DNA from: Streptomyces plumbidurans
GTDB lineage: Bacteria > Actinomycetota > Actinomycetes > Streptomycetales > Streptomycetaceae
Direction of reading: 5' to 3'
DNA length: 64,000 nucleotides
NCBI RefSeq assembly: GCF_019857225.1
Contig: NZ_JAFJSY010000022.1
Coordinates: forward strand, 19,122 to 83,121
Part shown: piece by piece, positions 1 to 9,910 of the stretch
Position numbering within the stretch: position 1 is the stretch's first letter
Layout: the number at the start of each line of letters is the position of its first letter
Position numbers and translations under genes: made by a program
The notes under the pieces: model-generated
Database searches by the model: none
Told to the model about the DNA's origin: nothing
Seen by the model: the letters and a program-made list of their open reading frames with translations, nothing else

Positions 1-788
1 AGATTCAGCCGGCCGCTGAGCCCGTAGAACGCGACCGGGTTGCGCCACAGCACCCGGTCTACCTCGTCCTCGGTGAAGCCCTCGGCCAGCATCAGGTCGC
101 CGACCCTGCGGGTCTTGAGGGGGTCGCTGCGCCCCCAGTCGGCGGCGGAGTTGACCAGCACCTGCTCGGGCCCGTACGAGCGCAGGATCGCGATCATGCG
201 CTCCTCGTCCATCTTGGTGTCGGGATAGACGGAGAAGCCGAGCCAGCAGCCGCTGTCCTTGGCCTCCTTGACGGTGGTCTCGTTGAGGTGGTCGATCAGG
301 ACGCGGTCCGGGGCCAGCGCGGACTCCTGCACGACGTCGAGAGTGCGGCGCAGCCCCGCGAGCTTGTCGCGGTGCGGGGTGTGCACGAGCGCGGGCAGTT
401 CGTGGTCGGCGGCGAGCTGGAGCTGGGCGGCGAGGGCGGTGTCCTCGGCGGGGGTCATCGAGTCGTAGCCGATCTCGCCGACGGCCACGACCTGGTCCTT
501 GACGAGATAGCGGGGCAGTTCGTCGAGGACGGGCACGCAGCGCGGGTCGTTGGCCTCCTTGGGGTTGAGGGCGATGGTGCAGTGGTGGGCGATGCCGTAC
601 TGCGCGGCGCGGAAGGGTTCCCAGCCCAGGAGGGAGTCGAAGTAGTCGAAGAAGGAGGCGGGCGAGGTGCGGGGCTGGCCGAGCCAGAACGCGGGCTCCA
701 CCAGGGCGCGGACGCCCGCGGCGTGCATGGCCTGGTAGTCGTCGGTGGTCCGCGACGTCATATGGATGTGGGGGTCGAAGATGCGCAT
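1..788 (-). CDS. TatD-family metal-dependent hydrolase, EboB-like (3' end outside window)
   Basis: A TIM-barrel metallohydrolase of the TatD/amidohydrolase superfamily; the protein starts here and runs off the left edge after about 262 residues. The N-terminus gives the metal motif D5-P-H7-I-H9. Further likely ligands are E105 in GEIGYD, H136 in LVHTPH, a His in IDHLNE and an Asp in NSAADWG. The ATG overlaps the stop of the EboA gene by one base (TGATG), so the two are translationally coupled. In ebo clusters a TatD-like protein (EboB) sits beside EboA. Its substrate is unknown, and the nuclease activity of classical TatD should not be assumed. Confidence 0.85.
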   Translation of the reverse strand, partial: MRIFDPHIHMTSRTTDDYQAMHAAGVRALVEPAFWLGQPRTSPASFFDYFDSLLGWEPFRAAQYGIAHHCTIALNPKEANDPRCVPVLDELPRYLVKDQVVAVGEIGYDSMTPAEDTALAAQLQLAADHELPALVHTPHRDKLAGLRRTLDVVQESALAPDRVLIDHLNETTVKEAKDSGCWLGFSVYPDTKMDEERMIAILRSYGPEQVLVNSAADWGRSDPLKTRRVGDLMLAEGFTEDEVDRVLWRNPVAFYGLSGRLN

Positions 789-1585
789 CAGGACTCCTTG
801 CCGTCGGTGCCGCGCGCACCGTGCCGGACGGTCCGCGCGGGCGGGGTGGCCGTGGGGTCGGTCAGGGTCAGGACACGGTGGAGGTCCTCGGGCACGGGAC
901 GGCCCGCGGCGGTGCGCTCGGCGGCGTAGTCGCGGAGCATGCGGGCGAGTTCCTCATCGGCGTGGGCGCGCCGGTCCAGGTCGGCGACCTCGGCGACGGG
1001 CACACCCGTGAACAGGCACTTCAGGACGGCGTGGCGCCAGTGGTGGGGCGCCAGGTGCCGGGCCGCGTACGGGCCGACGGCGGCGGCGATGATGCGGGTG
1101 TCGTTGGTGCGCAGGGCGTCCTCGACCAGCGGGAGGGCCTCCGGCCCCTCGACCAGGTGGGGCAGGGCGTGCAGGACGGAGCGGCGTTCGGCGGCGGTGC
1201 CCTGGAAATAGACACGGGACAGGGCGTCCGTACCGGCACGGGCGGAGTGCATGATCAGCACCCGCGCCGCATCGGCGTGCTCGGCACCGCACCGCCGCCC
1301 GGCTTCGGCAAGGCGCAACTCCCATACCGAGATGGGCCCGCGGATGCCCGGGTGTGCAGCGGCCTCGTCGAGAGCTTGGTCGAGCCAAGCGCGGGCGGCT
1401 CCGTCGAGGTGGGTCGTGAGGTGGTGGTGCAGGTCGGCGGGGGTGCCCTCCGGGCCTGTGGCGGGGGTGGGGGTGCCCTGCCGGGCCGTGAGCCGGTCAC
1501 GTTGCTCGGCCGGTGAACCGGGGGCGGGGGCGGTGCCCGCGGGTTCCGTCGCGGGGGTGTCCCGGGCGGTGTGCGGGTGCGTCAT
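788..1585 (-). CDS. eboA: EboA-domain protein
   Basis: 265 residues. The first 50 or so are Pro/Thr/Ala-rich and probably disordered. The rest is helical and fits the EboA family: an A-R-A-W-L-D segment, a Val-Trp-Glu-Leu-Arg-Leu helix, then a stretch around PHLVEGPEALPLVEDALRTND followed by a K-C-L-F-T-G motif. EboA belongs to the ebo metabolite-traffic cluster, where the cyanobacterial operon is needed for export of a scytonemin precursor. The biochemical role of EboA itself is not known. Start ATG overlaps the upstream stop by 4 bp (ATGA), so it lies in one coupled operon with its neighbours. Family assignment rests on motif recall plus context. Confidence 0.75.
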   Translation of the reverse strand: MTHPHTARDTPATEPAGTAPAPGSPAEQRDRLTARQGTPTPATGPEGTPADLHHHLTTHLDGAARAWLDQALDEAAAHPGIRGPISVWELRLAEAGRRCGAEHADAARVLIMHSARAGTDALSRVYFQGTAAERRSVLHALPHLVEGPEALPLVEDALRTNDTRIIAAAVGPYAARHLAPHHWRHAVLKCLFTGVPVAEVADLDRRAHADEELARMLRDYAAERTAAGRPVPEDLHRVLTLTDPTATPPARTVRHGARGTDGKES

Positions 1586-2568
1586 GACGTGCTCCCTTCG
1601 GGGGTGGCGGAGGGATCGCCAGGGGGTGGGGCGGGGTGCGTGGCGGCGGGAAGGTCGGCCGCGGTGGCAGGGGCGGGCGCTGCCGCCGCCTCCCGGAGGA
1701 ATCGGAGGGAGTGTTCGGCGAAGTGGGGGCCTGCGTGGGAGTGGCGGGGTAGTTCGACGACGGTCAGGGCCTGGTAGCCGGTTTCGGCGAGGGCCGCGAG
1801 GACGGGTGGGAAGTCGATCTCGCCGTTGCCGAAGGGGAGGTGTTCATGGATGCCGCGGCGCATGTCCTCGATCTGGACGTGGCGCAGCCAGGGGGCCGCG
1901 GCGCGTACGCAGTCGGCGGGAGGGAGGGGTTCCAGGCACTGGCAGTGGCCGATGTCGAGGGTGAGGCCGAGGGCTTCTGGGTCGCCGAGGTGACCGCGCA
2001 GTCGGTGGAAGTCGGCCAAGGTGGCGAGGAGATGGCTCGGTTCGGGTTCCACGGCGAGGGGGACCCCGGCGGCGGTGGCGGCCTCCAGGACGGGGGTGAG
2101 CGCCTCGGACAGGCGCTTCCACGCGGTGTCGGTGTCCGTGCCGGGTGGTGTGATCCCGCTGAAGCAGTGCACGGCGTGGGCACCGAGGTCGGCGGCGACC
2201 TTCACCGCCCGGATCAGCAGGTCGACGCGCCGGGCCCGGTCGTCCGGATCAGGGTCCAGCAAGGACGGGCCGTGCTTGCGCCGAGGGTCCAGCACATAGC
2301 GGGCGCCGGTTTCCACGGTGACGTCGAGCCCCAGCTCGGTCAGCCGCCCCGCGAGCCGGTGGGTGCGGGCGGGCAGGTCGGGGGCCATCGGGTCGAGATG
2401 CATGTGATCGAGCGTCAGCCCTACGCCGGCGTAGCCGAGGTCGGCGAGGAGGGCGAGGGCGTCGTCGAGTCGGAGGTCGGCCAGTCCGTTGGTGCCGTAG
2501 CCGAAACGGAAGGGAGTAGTGAGAGGAGCTCGGGTCTTCGGCGGCACCGTCCCGTGCTGTGCGCTCAT
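1582..2568 (-). CDS. Sugar phosphate isomerase/epimerase-like TIM barrel, EboE-like
   Basis: 328 residues of the xylose-isomerase-like TIM-barrel superfamily (AP_endonuc_2). Visible features are FGYGTNGLADLRLDDAL at the start, VEPEPSHLL near residue 190, the LTLDIGHCQC metal-site motif, and a late HVQIEDMRRGIHEHLPFG loop with His/Glu residues typical of the divalent-metal centre. The last 30 residues are Ala/Pro-rich. The start is fixed by the ATGA overlap with the prenyltransferase stop; the frame stays open much further upstream, but that region is the prenyltransferase gene. In ebo operons the equivalent gene is EboE. Substrate unknown; a cyclitol or sugar phosphate made by the adjacent synthase is a reasonable inference. 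Confidence 0.8.
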   Translation of the reverse strand: MSAQHGTVPPKTRAPLTTPFRFGYGTNGLADLRLDDALALLADLGYAGVGLTLDHMHLDPMAPDLPARTHRLAGRLTELGLDVTVETGARYVLDPRRKHGPSLLDPDPDDRARRVDLLIRAVKVAADLGAHAVHCFSGITPPGTDTDTAWKRLSEALTPVLEAATAAGVPLAVEPEPSHLLATLADFHRLRGHLGDPEALGLTLDIGHCQCLEPLPPADCVRAAAPWLRHVQIEDMRRGIHEHLPFGNGEIDFPPVLAALAETGYQALTVVELPRHSHAGPHFAEHSLRFLREAAAAPAPATAADLPAATHPAPPPGDPSATPEGSTS

Positions 2569-3557
2569 GTGACGCTCACCGTCCTCGCGAAACGCTTGCC
2601 GAGTGGGGCCAGCGCGGCGACCAGCAGGCCCGTGGGGAAGGCGCCGGCGCGGGCCGCGAGGGCCGCCTGCAGCGGAATGGTGGCGCGGATGCCGCCGGCG
2701 ACGGCGCGTTGGGTGAGTGGGGGCGACGGGTTGAGGGTGGCGTGGAAGTAGGGGCGGGCGGCGGTGGCCGCGTAGGCGGCGGCGAGAGCTGGGCGCAGGA
2801 GCGACGCGGTTGCAGCGGCCGGTGTGCGGGCGGTCGCGTCCCCGGGCTCGGGCGTGGTGCCCGGCAGGCCGCGGGTGGCTGCTTCCCCTCGGCCTGCCGG
2901 GAGTTGGGGAGGGCGGCGGGCGGCCAGGCGGGCCAGCGCCGCGGCCGTGACGAGGGCTGCCAGTGGGGACAGCGGGGTACCGCCGGTCGTCTCCCGGCGG
3001 GACACGGCCGTCACCGCCAGGGTGTGGGTGCCGAGCAGCGCCGCGGAGCTCAGGGCCTCGCGGGTGCGGCCCGTGGTGGCCGCCGCGCCGAGGAGCAGGT
3101 CGAGCCCGCGCGCCGCCGCCATGGCCGGCGGTCCTGCCGGGGTGTGCTTCAGGGCGAGATCGTACGACCAGACCGTGGCGGCCAGCGGCGCGGCGACCGC
3201 GAGGGCGGGGCGTCCCGCGCGTGCGGCGAGGGCGAGCCCGGCCCCGGTGAGCGCGCAGGCCGCGGACAGGGCGGCGGCCGGGTGGATACGGCCGGAGGGC
3301 AGCGGGCGGTGCGGGCGTTCGGCGGCGTCCTCCTCGCGGTCCGCCCAGTCGTTGAGGGCCATGCCGGCCTCGTAGAGGCAGAGGGAGGAGCCGATGGCGA
3401 GCAGGGTGCGGGGGTTGGGGGCAGCGGCGGTCGCCGCCGCGCCGGCAAGGGCGTCGCCGGGGACCGTGAACAGGGCGGGCAGGCGCAGCAGTTCGGCCCA
3501 GGCACGTCTGCGGCTCGCGCGGCCGGAGCGTCGGGGTGCCGCAACAGCCCCGCTCAC
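2565..3557 (-). CDS. UbiA-family membrane prenyltransferase (SCO3242-like, EboC-like)
   Basis: 330 residues with a GTG start that forms a GTGA overlap with the stop of the inositol-phosphate synthase gene. The protein is strongly hydrophobic with about eight membrane segments. The first UbiA prenyl-diphosphate site is clear (N-D-W-A-D-R-E-E-D near residue 80), and a second conserved element is WSYDLALKHTP. UbiA enzymes transfer an isoprenoid from its diphosphate to an acceptor in the membrane. In ebo clusters this is EboC. The neighbouring synthase suggests a polar, cyclitol-type acceptor rather than an aromatic one, but that is inference. Confidence 0.82.
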   Translation of the reverse strand: MSGAVAAPRRSGRASRRRAWAELLRLPALFTVPGDALAGAAATAAAPNPRTLLAIGSSLCLYEAGMALNDWADREEDAAERPHRPLPSGRIHPAAALSAACALTGAGLALAARAGRPALAVAAPLAATVWSYDLALKHTPAGPPAMAAARGLDLLLGAAATTGRTREALSSAALLGTHTLAVTAVSRRETTGGTPLSPLAALVTAAALARLAARRPPQLPAGRGEAATRGLPGTTPEPGDATARTPAAATASLLRPALAAAYAATAARPYFHATLNPSPPLTQRAVAGGIRATIPLQAALAARAGAFPTGLLVAALAPLGKRFARTVSVT

Positions 3558-4825
3558 CGCGACCGCCCCGGTCGGCGCCCACCACGGGGAACGGCACCAC
3601 GAACGGCACCACGATCGGCACCGTGTGCGCCCCCCGCGTCTCGCGCATCCCCCACGTCCCGCGCGTCCCCCAGATCCCCCACGTCCAGCACGCCTGGCCC
3701 GCGCCGCAGTTGTTCCGCGAACCCCGCGAGCGCCGCGTACTGCTCCCCCAGGGCCGAAGGCCCCTCCCCCACCGGGTCCTTGAAGTAGAAGCCGAGTTCG
3801 CCGAGCGGGCCGGACAGGCCCGCTTCGTGGGCGCGGGCGGTGAGCCGGGCCAGGTCGAGTACGAGCGGGGCGGCCAGGGCGGAGTCGCAGCCCTGCCAGA
3901 TGGTCTGGAGGATCATGCGGGTGCCGAGGAAGCCGTCGAAGGCGATGTGGTCCCAGGCGGTCTTCCAGTCGCCGAGTGCGGGGACGTCGTCGATGTGGAC
4001 CTCGCCCTCGGGCGTCGTACCTAGGGTGTCGGCGAGAACCCGTTCCTTGCCCGCGTTCTTCGCGGCGGCCGCGCCCGGGTCGGCCAGGGCGGCGCCGTCG
4101 CCTCCGCCGAGCAGGTTGGCGCCGGACCAGGCACGGACGGCGAGGGCTCGTTGCGTGAACATCGGGCCGAGGACGGAACGCAGCAGCGTCTGGCCCGTCT
4201 TGCCGTCGCGGCCCGCGTACGGCAGACCGCGGGATGCCGCCGCCGCGGCCAGCGCCGGGTGGTGCAGGCCCGTGGAGGGGGTGAAGTTGACGTAGGGGCA
4301 GCCCGCGCGCAGGGCGGCTGCCGCGTAGAGCGAGCTGGGCGGGAGGGTGTGCCCGGTGGCCGGGGGCTCGGTGGAGGCGACGTTCACGACCACGGCGCGT
4401 GCCAGGCCGCGGCGTCGTACGAAGTCGCCGATGTCCGCGGCGAAGGCGGCGATCAGCTCGTCCTCGTCGCGGCTGTCGCCGGGGGTGGGGCCTCCGGGTC
4501 TGATCTCCCGGTCGGCGGCGGCCAGTTCGGCCGCCACCGCCGTGGGCAGGCCCGGCGGGAGGACGCCGCCCGCCGCGAGTGCCTCCGCCCGCTTGGGCAG
4601 CGGGCAGTCCAGTGTGTCGTGTCCGCCGAACACGAGGGAGGCGAGGGGCGGCAGGCCCGCGCCGGCGAACATCGGGGTCTCGGTGATCAGGCCGGTCGGC
4701 GGGTGCAGGCCGGCGGTGAGGGCGGCGCAGCCCGCCACGACGGTGGTCGCGACGGAGCCGCGCGCCCCGATCAGCCATACGCCGACGCGCGAGGGAGTGG
4801 GGGATTCGGAAACGGACGCGGACAT
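3554..4825 (-). CDS. Inositol-3-phosphate synthase-like NAD-dependent cyclase
   Basis: 423 residues. The N-terminus has a Rossmann NAD site (VWLIGARGSVATTVVAG), followed by the conserved YVNFTPSTG segment, GRDGKTGQT, and the Lys-rich catalytic region (KTAWDHIAFDGFLGTRM) typical of the myo-inositol-1-phosphate synthase superfamily, which converts glucose-6-phosphate to inositol-phosphate through NAD-dependent aldol cyclisation. A strong Shine-Dalgarno (AAGGAGGC) precedes the ATG. It is first in the coupled ebo-like set. The last 45 or so residues are a low-complexity Asp/Gly/Ala/Arg tail encoded by tandem repeats and are unlikely to be part of the catalytic fold. The housekeeping ino1 of actinobacteria is normally shorter and lies elsewhere, so this is probably a specialised paralogue. 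Confidence 0.8.
   Translation of the reverse strand: MSASVSESPTPSRVGVWLIGARGSVATTVVAGCAALTAGLHPPTGLITETPMFAGAGLPPLASLVFGGHDTLDCPLPKRAEALAAGGVLPPGLPTAVAAELAAADREIRPGGPTPGDSRDEDELIAAFAADIGDFVRRRGLARAVVVNVASTEPPATGHTLPPSSLYAAAALRAGCPYVNFTPSTGLHHPALAAAAASRGLPYAGRDGKTGQTLLRSVLGPMFTQRALAVRAWSGANLLGGGDGAALADPGAAAAKNAGKERVLADTLGTTPEGEVHIDDVPALGDWKTAWDHIAFDGFLGTRMILQTIWQGCDSALAAPLVLDLARLTARAHEAGLSGPLGELGFYFKDPVGEGPSALGEQYAALAGFAEQLRRGPGVLDVGDLGDARDVGDARDAGGAHGADRGAVRGAVPRGGRRPGRSR
3587..3693. repeat. Tandem repeat encoding the synthase C-terminal tail
   Basis: Three 12-bp units (consensus acgaacggcacc) at 3587-3622 are followed, at about 3645-3693, by imperfect 15-18-bp units built on cccccacgtcc. 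They encode the low-complexity tail of the inositol-phosphate synthase and end about 30 bp before its stop codon. Confidence 0.7.
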
Positions 4826-4899
4826 GGGCAGCCTCCTTGTCGAGCGCGTCGTGCCGGAAGACGGCGGGCGGAGGTCCGGCGTCCCCCGCCCGCCGCCGG

Positions 4900-6267
4900 T
4901 CAGTTGCCCTTGCCGGGCAGTTCCTTGATCCGGATGTCGCGGAAGGACACCTGGTCGTCGGCTCCGTGGTTCTGGATGCCGATGTGCCCGTCACGCAGGC
5001 TCCGGGCCGGAACGGTGTTGGTGAAATCGTTGATCTTCACGCCGTTGAGCCAGATGCGAAGGTGTTCGCCCTCGACCCGGATCTCGTACGTGTTCCACTG
5101 CCCCGGCGGGTTCAGCGCCCGGTCGCGCTTCTTCAGGTCGGCGGACTGGAAGCCGTAGACGGACCCGGTCGTCTTGTCGGGTACGTCGGTGGCGTCGATC
5201 TGGATCTCGTAGCCGTTGTCGACGGCCGACCACGGGTCGTCCGAGGGCGGGAAGCCCACGAACACGCCGGAGTTGTCGTCTCCGTCGGCGCCGGACATCT
5301 TCCAGTCGAGCTTCAGGGAGTACGAGGTGAAGCCCGAAGTGGCGTACCAGAGCAGGCCCATGCCGCCCGACGACGTCAGGGTGCCGTCGCCGGAGAGGGT
5401 GAAGGAGCCCGGGCCCGCCTGTTGCCAGTCGTTTAGCGAAGCGGACGTGCCGTCGAAGAGCGGGCGGTAGCCGTTCTCCGCGCGGCAGTCGGCCTGGGCG
5501 TCACCGATCGCCCACCGGATTCCGCCCAACAGGTGCTGCAGGTAGGCGGGTTCGGTGTACGACTCCTTGGTGTGGCCGAGGCCGGTGTAGAAGGCCCGGC
5601 CGCCCTGGTAGTTCTGGCACCAGGAGATCGGGTGGTCGCCGTTCATGGTGCCGCCGCTGTAGGACGACTCGTCGAGCGAGGCGAGGACATGAGCCCGATC
5701 CCGCGGGTTGGAGCGGTAGTTGTACCACTCGTCGGTGCGGTCCCAGGTCGGCCCCAGGCCCGCGGTGGCGGGGTGGGAGCGGTCCTCGACGTTCACCCTC
5801 GCCTGCTGGATCGCCGGGTGCGACTGGAACCAGGCGCCGGCGAGGCCGCCGTAGAAGGGCCAGTCGTACTCGGTGTCGGCGGCGGCGTGGATGCCGACGT
5901 AGCCGCCGCCGTGCCGGATGTAGCCCTCGAACGCGCCCTGTTGGGTCGCGTCGAGGACGTCACCCGTGGTCGACAGGAATACGACCGCGTCGTAGCGCCG
6001 CAGGTTCTTCGCGGTGAACGCGCTCGCGTCCTCGGTGGCGTCGACGGCGAAGCCGGCGCTCTCGCCGAGTTGCTTCACCGCTGCCACGCCGTCGGGGATG
6101 GAGTCGTGTCGGAAGCCGGCCGTCTTGGAGAAGACCAGTACCCGTTTCCCGTCGGCCCAGTGGCCGCCCGGGTGCCCGCCGGCGTTCGAGGAGGCGGGTC
6201 CCGAGACGCAGCCGAGCATGAGTGCGGCCCCGACAACCACCGTGGCCAGTCTGCTGGTTGAGCGCAT
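4900..6267 (-). CDS. Secreted ThuA-like / DUF1080 (3-keto-disaccharide hydrolase) two-domain protein
   Basis: 455 residues. A signal peptide ends in a lipobox-like LMLGC, so it is probably a lipoprotein. Residues about 40-250 are a ThuA-like glutamine-amidotransferase-fold domain (VLVFSKTAGFRHDSI, GGGYVGIHAA, GRAFYTGLGH). Residues about 260-455 are a concanavalin-like DUF1080 / 3-keto-disaccharide hydrolase domain (LFDGTSASLNDW, NSGVFVGFP, YEIRVEGEHLRIWLNG). A GTG at 6270 precedes the ATG at 6267; AGGAGG sits 7 nt from the ATG, so ATG is preferred. It is 14 nt downstream of the sugar dehydrogenase and so co-transcribed. A role in extracellular cleavage of 3-oxidised glycosides is inferred from the DUF1080 family. 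Confidence 0.85.
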   Translation of the reverse strand: MRSTSRLATVVVGAALMLGCVSGPASSNAGGHPGGHWADGKRVLVFSKTAGFRHDSIPDGVAAVKQLGESAGFAVDATEDASAFTAKNLRRYDAVVFLSTTGDVLDATQQGAFEGYIRHGGGYVGIHAAADTEYDWPFYGGLAGAWFQSHPAIQQARVNVEDRSHPATAGLGPTWDRTDEWYNYRSNPRDRAHVLASLDESSYSGGTMNGDHPISWCQNYQGGRAFYTGLGHTKESYTEPAYLQHLLGGIRWAIGDAQADCRAENGYRPLFDGTSASLNDWQQAGPGSFTLSGDGTLTSSGGMGLLWYATSGFTSYSLKLDWKMSGADGDDNSGVFVGFPPSDDPWSAVDNGYEIQIDATDVPDKTTGSVYGFQSADLKKRDRALNPPGQWNTYEIRVEGEHLRIWLNGVKINDFTNTVPARSLRDGHIGIQNHGADDQVSFRDIRIKELPGKGN

Positions 6268-6281
6268 CACGTCTCCTCCTC

Positions 6282-8786
6282 TCAGCCGGTGGTGAACGTG
6301 AAGTCGTCGACGTCGAACAGTGCGCCCGAGCCGCCCTTGAAGACCAGGTAGAGCGTGGTCGTGCCCCTCGGTGCGCGGGACAGGTCGGCGCTGACGTCCT
6401 GGAAGTTCTCCCAGCCGCCGGTCACCGGCACGGTCGCCTTGCCGAGCAGGGTGCCTGTCGCGGAGCCCGCGCGGATCTCGAGCGTGCCGCCCGCGCCGCC
6501 GGACGCGATGCGCGCGGTGACGGACTTGGCGTTGTTCAGGACGTACGGCGTGAAGGAGATCCAGTCGCCGTTGTCGATGTTGCCGACCGTCTTGCCGCCG
6601 TGCGCGGTGTCCTTGGTGAAGACGTCGACGCCGGAGGCGCTGCCGAAGTGCTCGGCCTGCCGGTGGCGCGGCTGCAGGACGTTGCGGTCGTGCGTCGTCA
6701 GCGCCGCCTGGCCGCCGCCTCCGTTGTCGGTGTACTCGGCGTCTAGGACGCCGAAGATGTTGGCGTTCTCGTCGTGGCCGCCGTCGGAGGTGGTCTGGAT
6801 GGTGCCGGAGCAGCCGTTCGCGGAGGTGATCGGGTGCCCGTGGGTGTCGTGGCCGAGGATGAAGGTGACCGTCACCTTCGAGCAGTCGATGGCGCGGCCG
6901 TCCTCCGGGTCGGTGACCTTCACCTTGAACGGCACCGCGTCACCGAAGCTGAACAGCTGGCCGTCCTTGGGCAGTTCGACCGTCACCTTCGGGGCGGTGT
7001 TGCCGACCACGACCTGCACGCTGGCGCTGCCGGTGCGGCCGGTCGGGTCCTTCGCGGTCACGGTCGCGGAGTAGGTGCCGTTCGTCCGGTACGTGTGCGT
7101 GGGGTTCGCCGCGGTCGACGTGGCGCCGTCGCCGAAGTCCCAGCTGTAGGTCAGGGCGTCACCGTCCTGGTCGGTCGAGCCCTCGGAGGAGAAGCGCACC
7201 TTCAGGGGTGCCTGCCCGGACGTTCTGCTCGCCGCGGCCTGCGGGACCGGTGAGTGGCCGTCGGTGGCGTTCTCGATGCGGTACAGGCCCGAGTTCTCGT
7301 CGCCGCCGAACCACGCGGTGCCGTAGTCGAGGACGTAGAGCGCGCCGTCGGGGCCGAACGCCATGTCCATCACCTGGGTGCCGGTCCACGGGAAGGCGTT
7401 GATCGACTGCACGGTGCCGTTGTCGTCGCTCACGATCCGCTTGATCCAGCGGCGGCCGAACTCGCCGGCGAAGAAGTTGCCGTCGTAGGCCTCGGGGAAC
7501 TTGACGGGTGAGTCGAGCGTGGCGTCGTAGTGGTAGACCGGGCCGCCCATCGGGGACTCCGAGCCGTCCCCGAACTCCGGTACGGAGGGCCCGTCGTAGG
7601 GGATCCAGGCGGGCTGGGCGGGCGGCAGGTCGGTGAGGCCGGTGTTGTGCGGGGAGTTGTTCTTCGGGGCGTTGCAGTCGAAGGTCGCGCCGGAGGTCTT
7701 GGTCGCGAAGTCGTAGTCCACGTAAGGGTCGTTGTCGCCCGTGCAGTACGGCCAGCCGAAGTTGCCGGCGGCGGTCACCCGCGCGAACTCGACCTGGCCG
7801 CCCGGTCCGCGGGCCGGGTCGGCGGCGCCCGCGTCGGGGCCGTAGTCACCGACGTAGAGGATGCCGGTCTTCTTGTCGACGCTGAAGCGGAACGGGTTGC
7901 GGAAGCCCATCGCGTAGATCTCGGGCCGCGTCTTGTCGGTGCCCGGCGCGAAGAGGTTGCCCTCCGGGATCGAGTACGAGCCGTCGTCGTTGACCTTGAT
8001 GCGCAGGATCTTGCCGCGCAGGTCGTTGGTGTTGCCGGCCGAACGCTGGGCGTCGAAGGCGGGGTTGCGGTCGGGGCGCTCGTCGATGGGGTTGAAGCCG
8101 TCCGACTGGAAGGGGTTGGAGTCGTCGCCCGTCGACAGGTACAGGTTGCCCGCCGCGTCGAAGTCGATGTCACCGCCGACGTGGCAGCAGATGCCGCGCG
8201 AGGTCTTGACGTCGAGGACCTTCTTCTCGCTGGCCAGGTCGAGGGTGCCGTCCGCGTTCAGGGTGAAGCGGGAGAGGCGGTTGACGCCGTCGAAGGGCGC
8301 GAAGTCGGCGGCGGTGCCGGTCTCGGGGGCGTCGCCGGCAGGCGTGTCGAGCGGAGGCGCGTAGTAGAGGTAGATGGCCCGGTTGTTCGCGAAGTCCGGG
8401 TCCACGCCGACGCCTTGGAGGCCCTCCTCGTCGTGGTTGTAGACGTCGAGCTTGCCGATGAGCCGGGTGTTGCCCGCGGCGTCCGTCATCCGCAGTTCGC
8501 CGTCGCGCGAGGTGTGCAGGACCGAGCGATCGGGCAGCACGGCGAGCGACATGGGCTCCCCGGTCTCCGGTTCACCCTTGGCGAGGGTGACCTGCTGGAA
8601 GTCCTCGGCCGCGGCTGCCGCCGGCGCGGCCCCCGGCTCGGCGACTGCCGCGCCGGCGTGGGGAGCGGTGAGGGTGAGGGACGCGCCCGCGAGCAGCGCG
8701 CCGCCGAGGAGGGCGACGGCTCTGCGGAAGCGGTGTCTGTGCGCCTCGATTCTGTCGGTGCTGGTGGTGCTGGTGTTCCCGTGCAC
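6282..8786 (-). CDS. Secreted PQQ-type glucose/sorbosone dehydrogenase with PKD and CBM6-like domains
   Basis: 834 residues. GTG start with GGAGGC five bases upstream; an N-terminal export signal with a long Arg/His-rich n-region and an AGAAVA cleavage area. Residues about 75-470 form the six-bladed propeller of soluble aldose/sorbosone dehydrogenases (DGELRMTDAAGNTRLIG, GLQGVGVDPDF, the CCHVGGDIDFD and FRNPFRFSVD motifs, NFGWPYC). A PKD domain follows (YSWDFGDGATST), then a linker and a C-terminal jelly-roll carbohydrate-binding domain (GDWISFTPYVLNN, LYLVFKGGSGALFDVD). It likely oxidises sugars outside the cell while bound to a polysaccharide. It forms an operon with the ThuA-DUF1080 gene. 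Exact substrate unknown. Confidence 0.87.
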   Translation of the reverse strand: MHGNTSTTSTDRIEAHRHRFRRAVALLGGALLAGASLTLTAPHAGAAVAEPGAAPAAAAAEDFQQVTLAKGEPETGEPMSLAVLPDRSVLHTSRDGELRMTDAAGNTRLIGKLDVYNHDEEGLQGVGVDPDFANNRAIYLYYAPPLDTPAGDAPETGTAADFAPFDGVNRLSRFTLNADGTLDLASEKKVLDVKTSRGICCHVGGDIDFDAAGNLYLSTGDDSNPFQSDGFNPIDERPDRNPAFDAQRSAGNTNDLRGKILRIKVNDDGSYSIPEGNLFAPGTDKTRPEIYAMGFRNPFRFSVDKKTGILYVGDYGPDAGAADPARGPGGQVEFARVTAAGNFGWPYCTGDNDPYVDYDFATKTSGATFDCNAPKNNSPHNTGLTDLPPAQPAWIPYDGPSVPEFGDGSESPMGGPVYHYDATLDSPVKFPEAYDGNFFAGEFGRRWIKRIVSDDNGTVQSINAFPWTGTQVMDMAFGPDGALYVLDYGTAWFGGDENSGLYRIENATDGHSPVPQAAASRTSGQAPLKVRFSSEGSTDQDGDALTYSWDFGDGATSTAANPTHTYRTNGTYSATVTAKDPTGRTGSASVQVVVGNTAPKVTVELPKDGQLFSFGDAVPFKVKVTDPEDGRAIDCSKVTVTFILGHDTHGHPITSANGCSGTIQTTSDGGHDENANIFGVLDAEYTDNGGGGQAALTTHDRNVLQPRHRQAEHFGSASGVDVFTKDTAHGGKTVGNIDNGDWISFTPYVLNNAKSVTARIASGGAGGTLEIRAGSATGTLLGKATVPVTGGWENFQDVSADLSRAPRGTTTLYLVFKGGSGALFDVDDFTFTTG

Positions 8787-8890
8787 GGATGCCTCCAGTA
8801 AGGGGCCGGTTGTACGGGTGGGTGGGGGTGCGCCGGGATGCGCCGGCATCCCGGAGAGTTGACGAGCGATCAGTTGTGCCTTGAGGCGGC

Positions 8891-9889
<999 letters not shown>

Positions 9890-9910
9890 TGCTCCGAACC
9901 CTTCTCGGAC

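Noticed and set aside
1582..3648. N-terminal extension of the EboE-like gene to 688 codons
   Set aside because: The extra part is the prenyltransferase gene in another frame; the ATGA overlap at 2568 fixes the true start.
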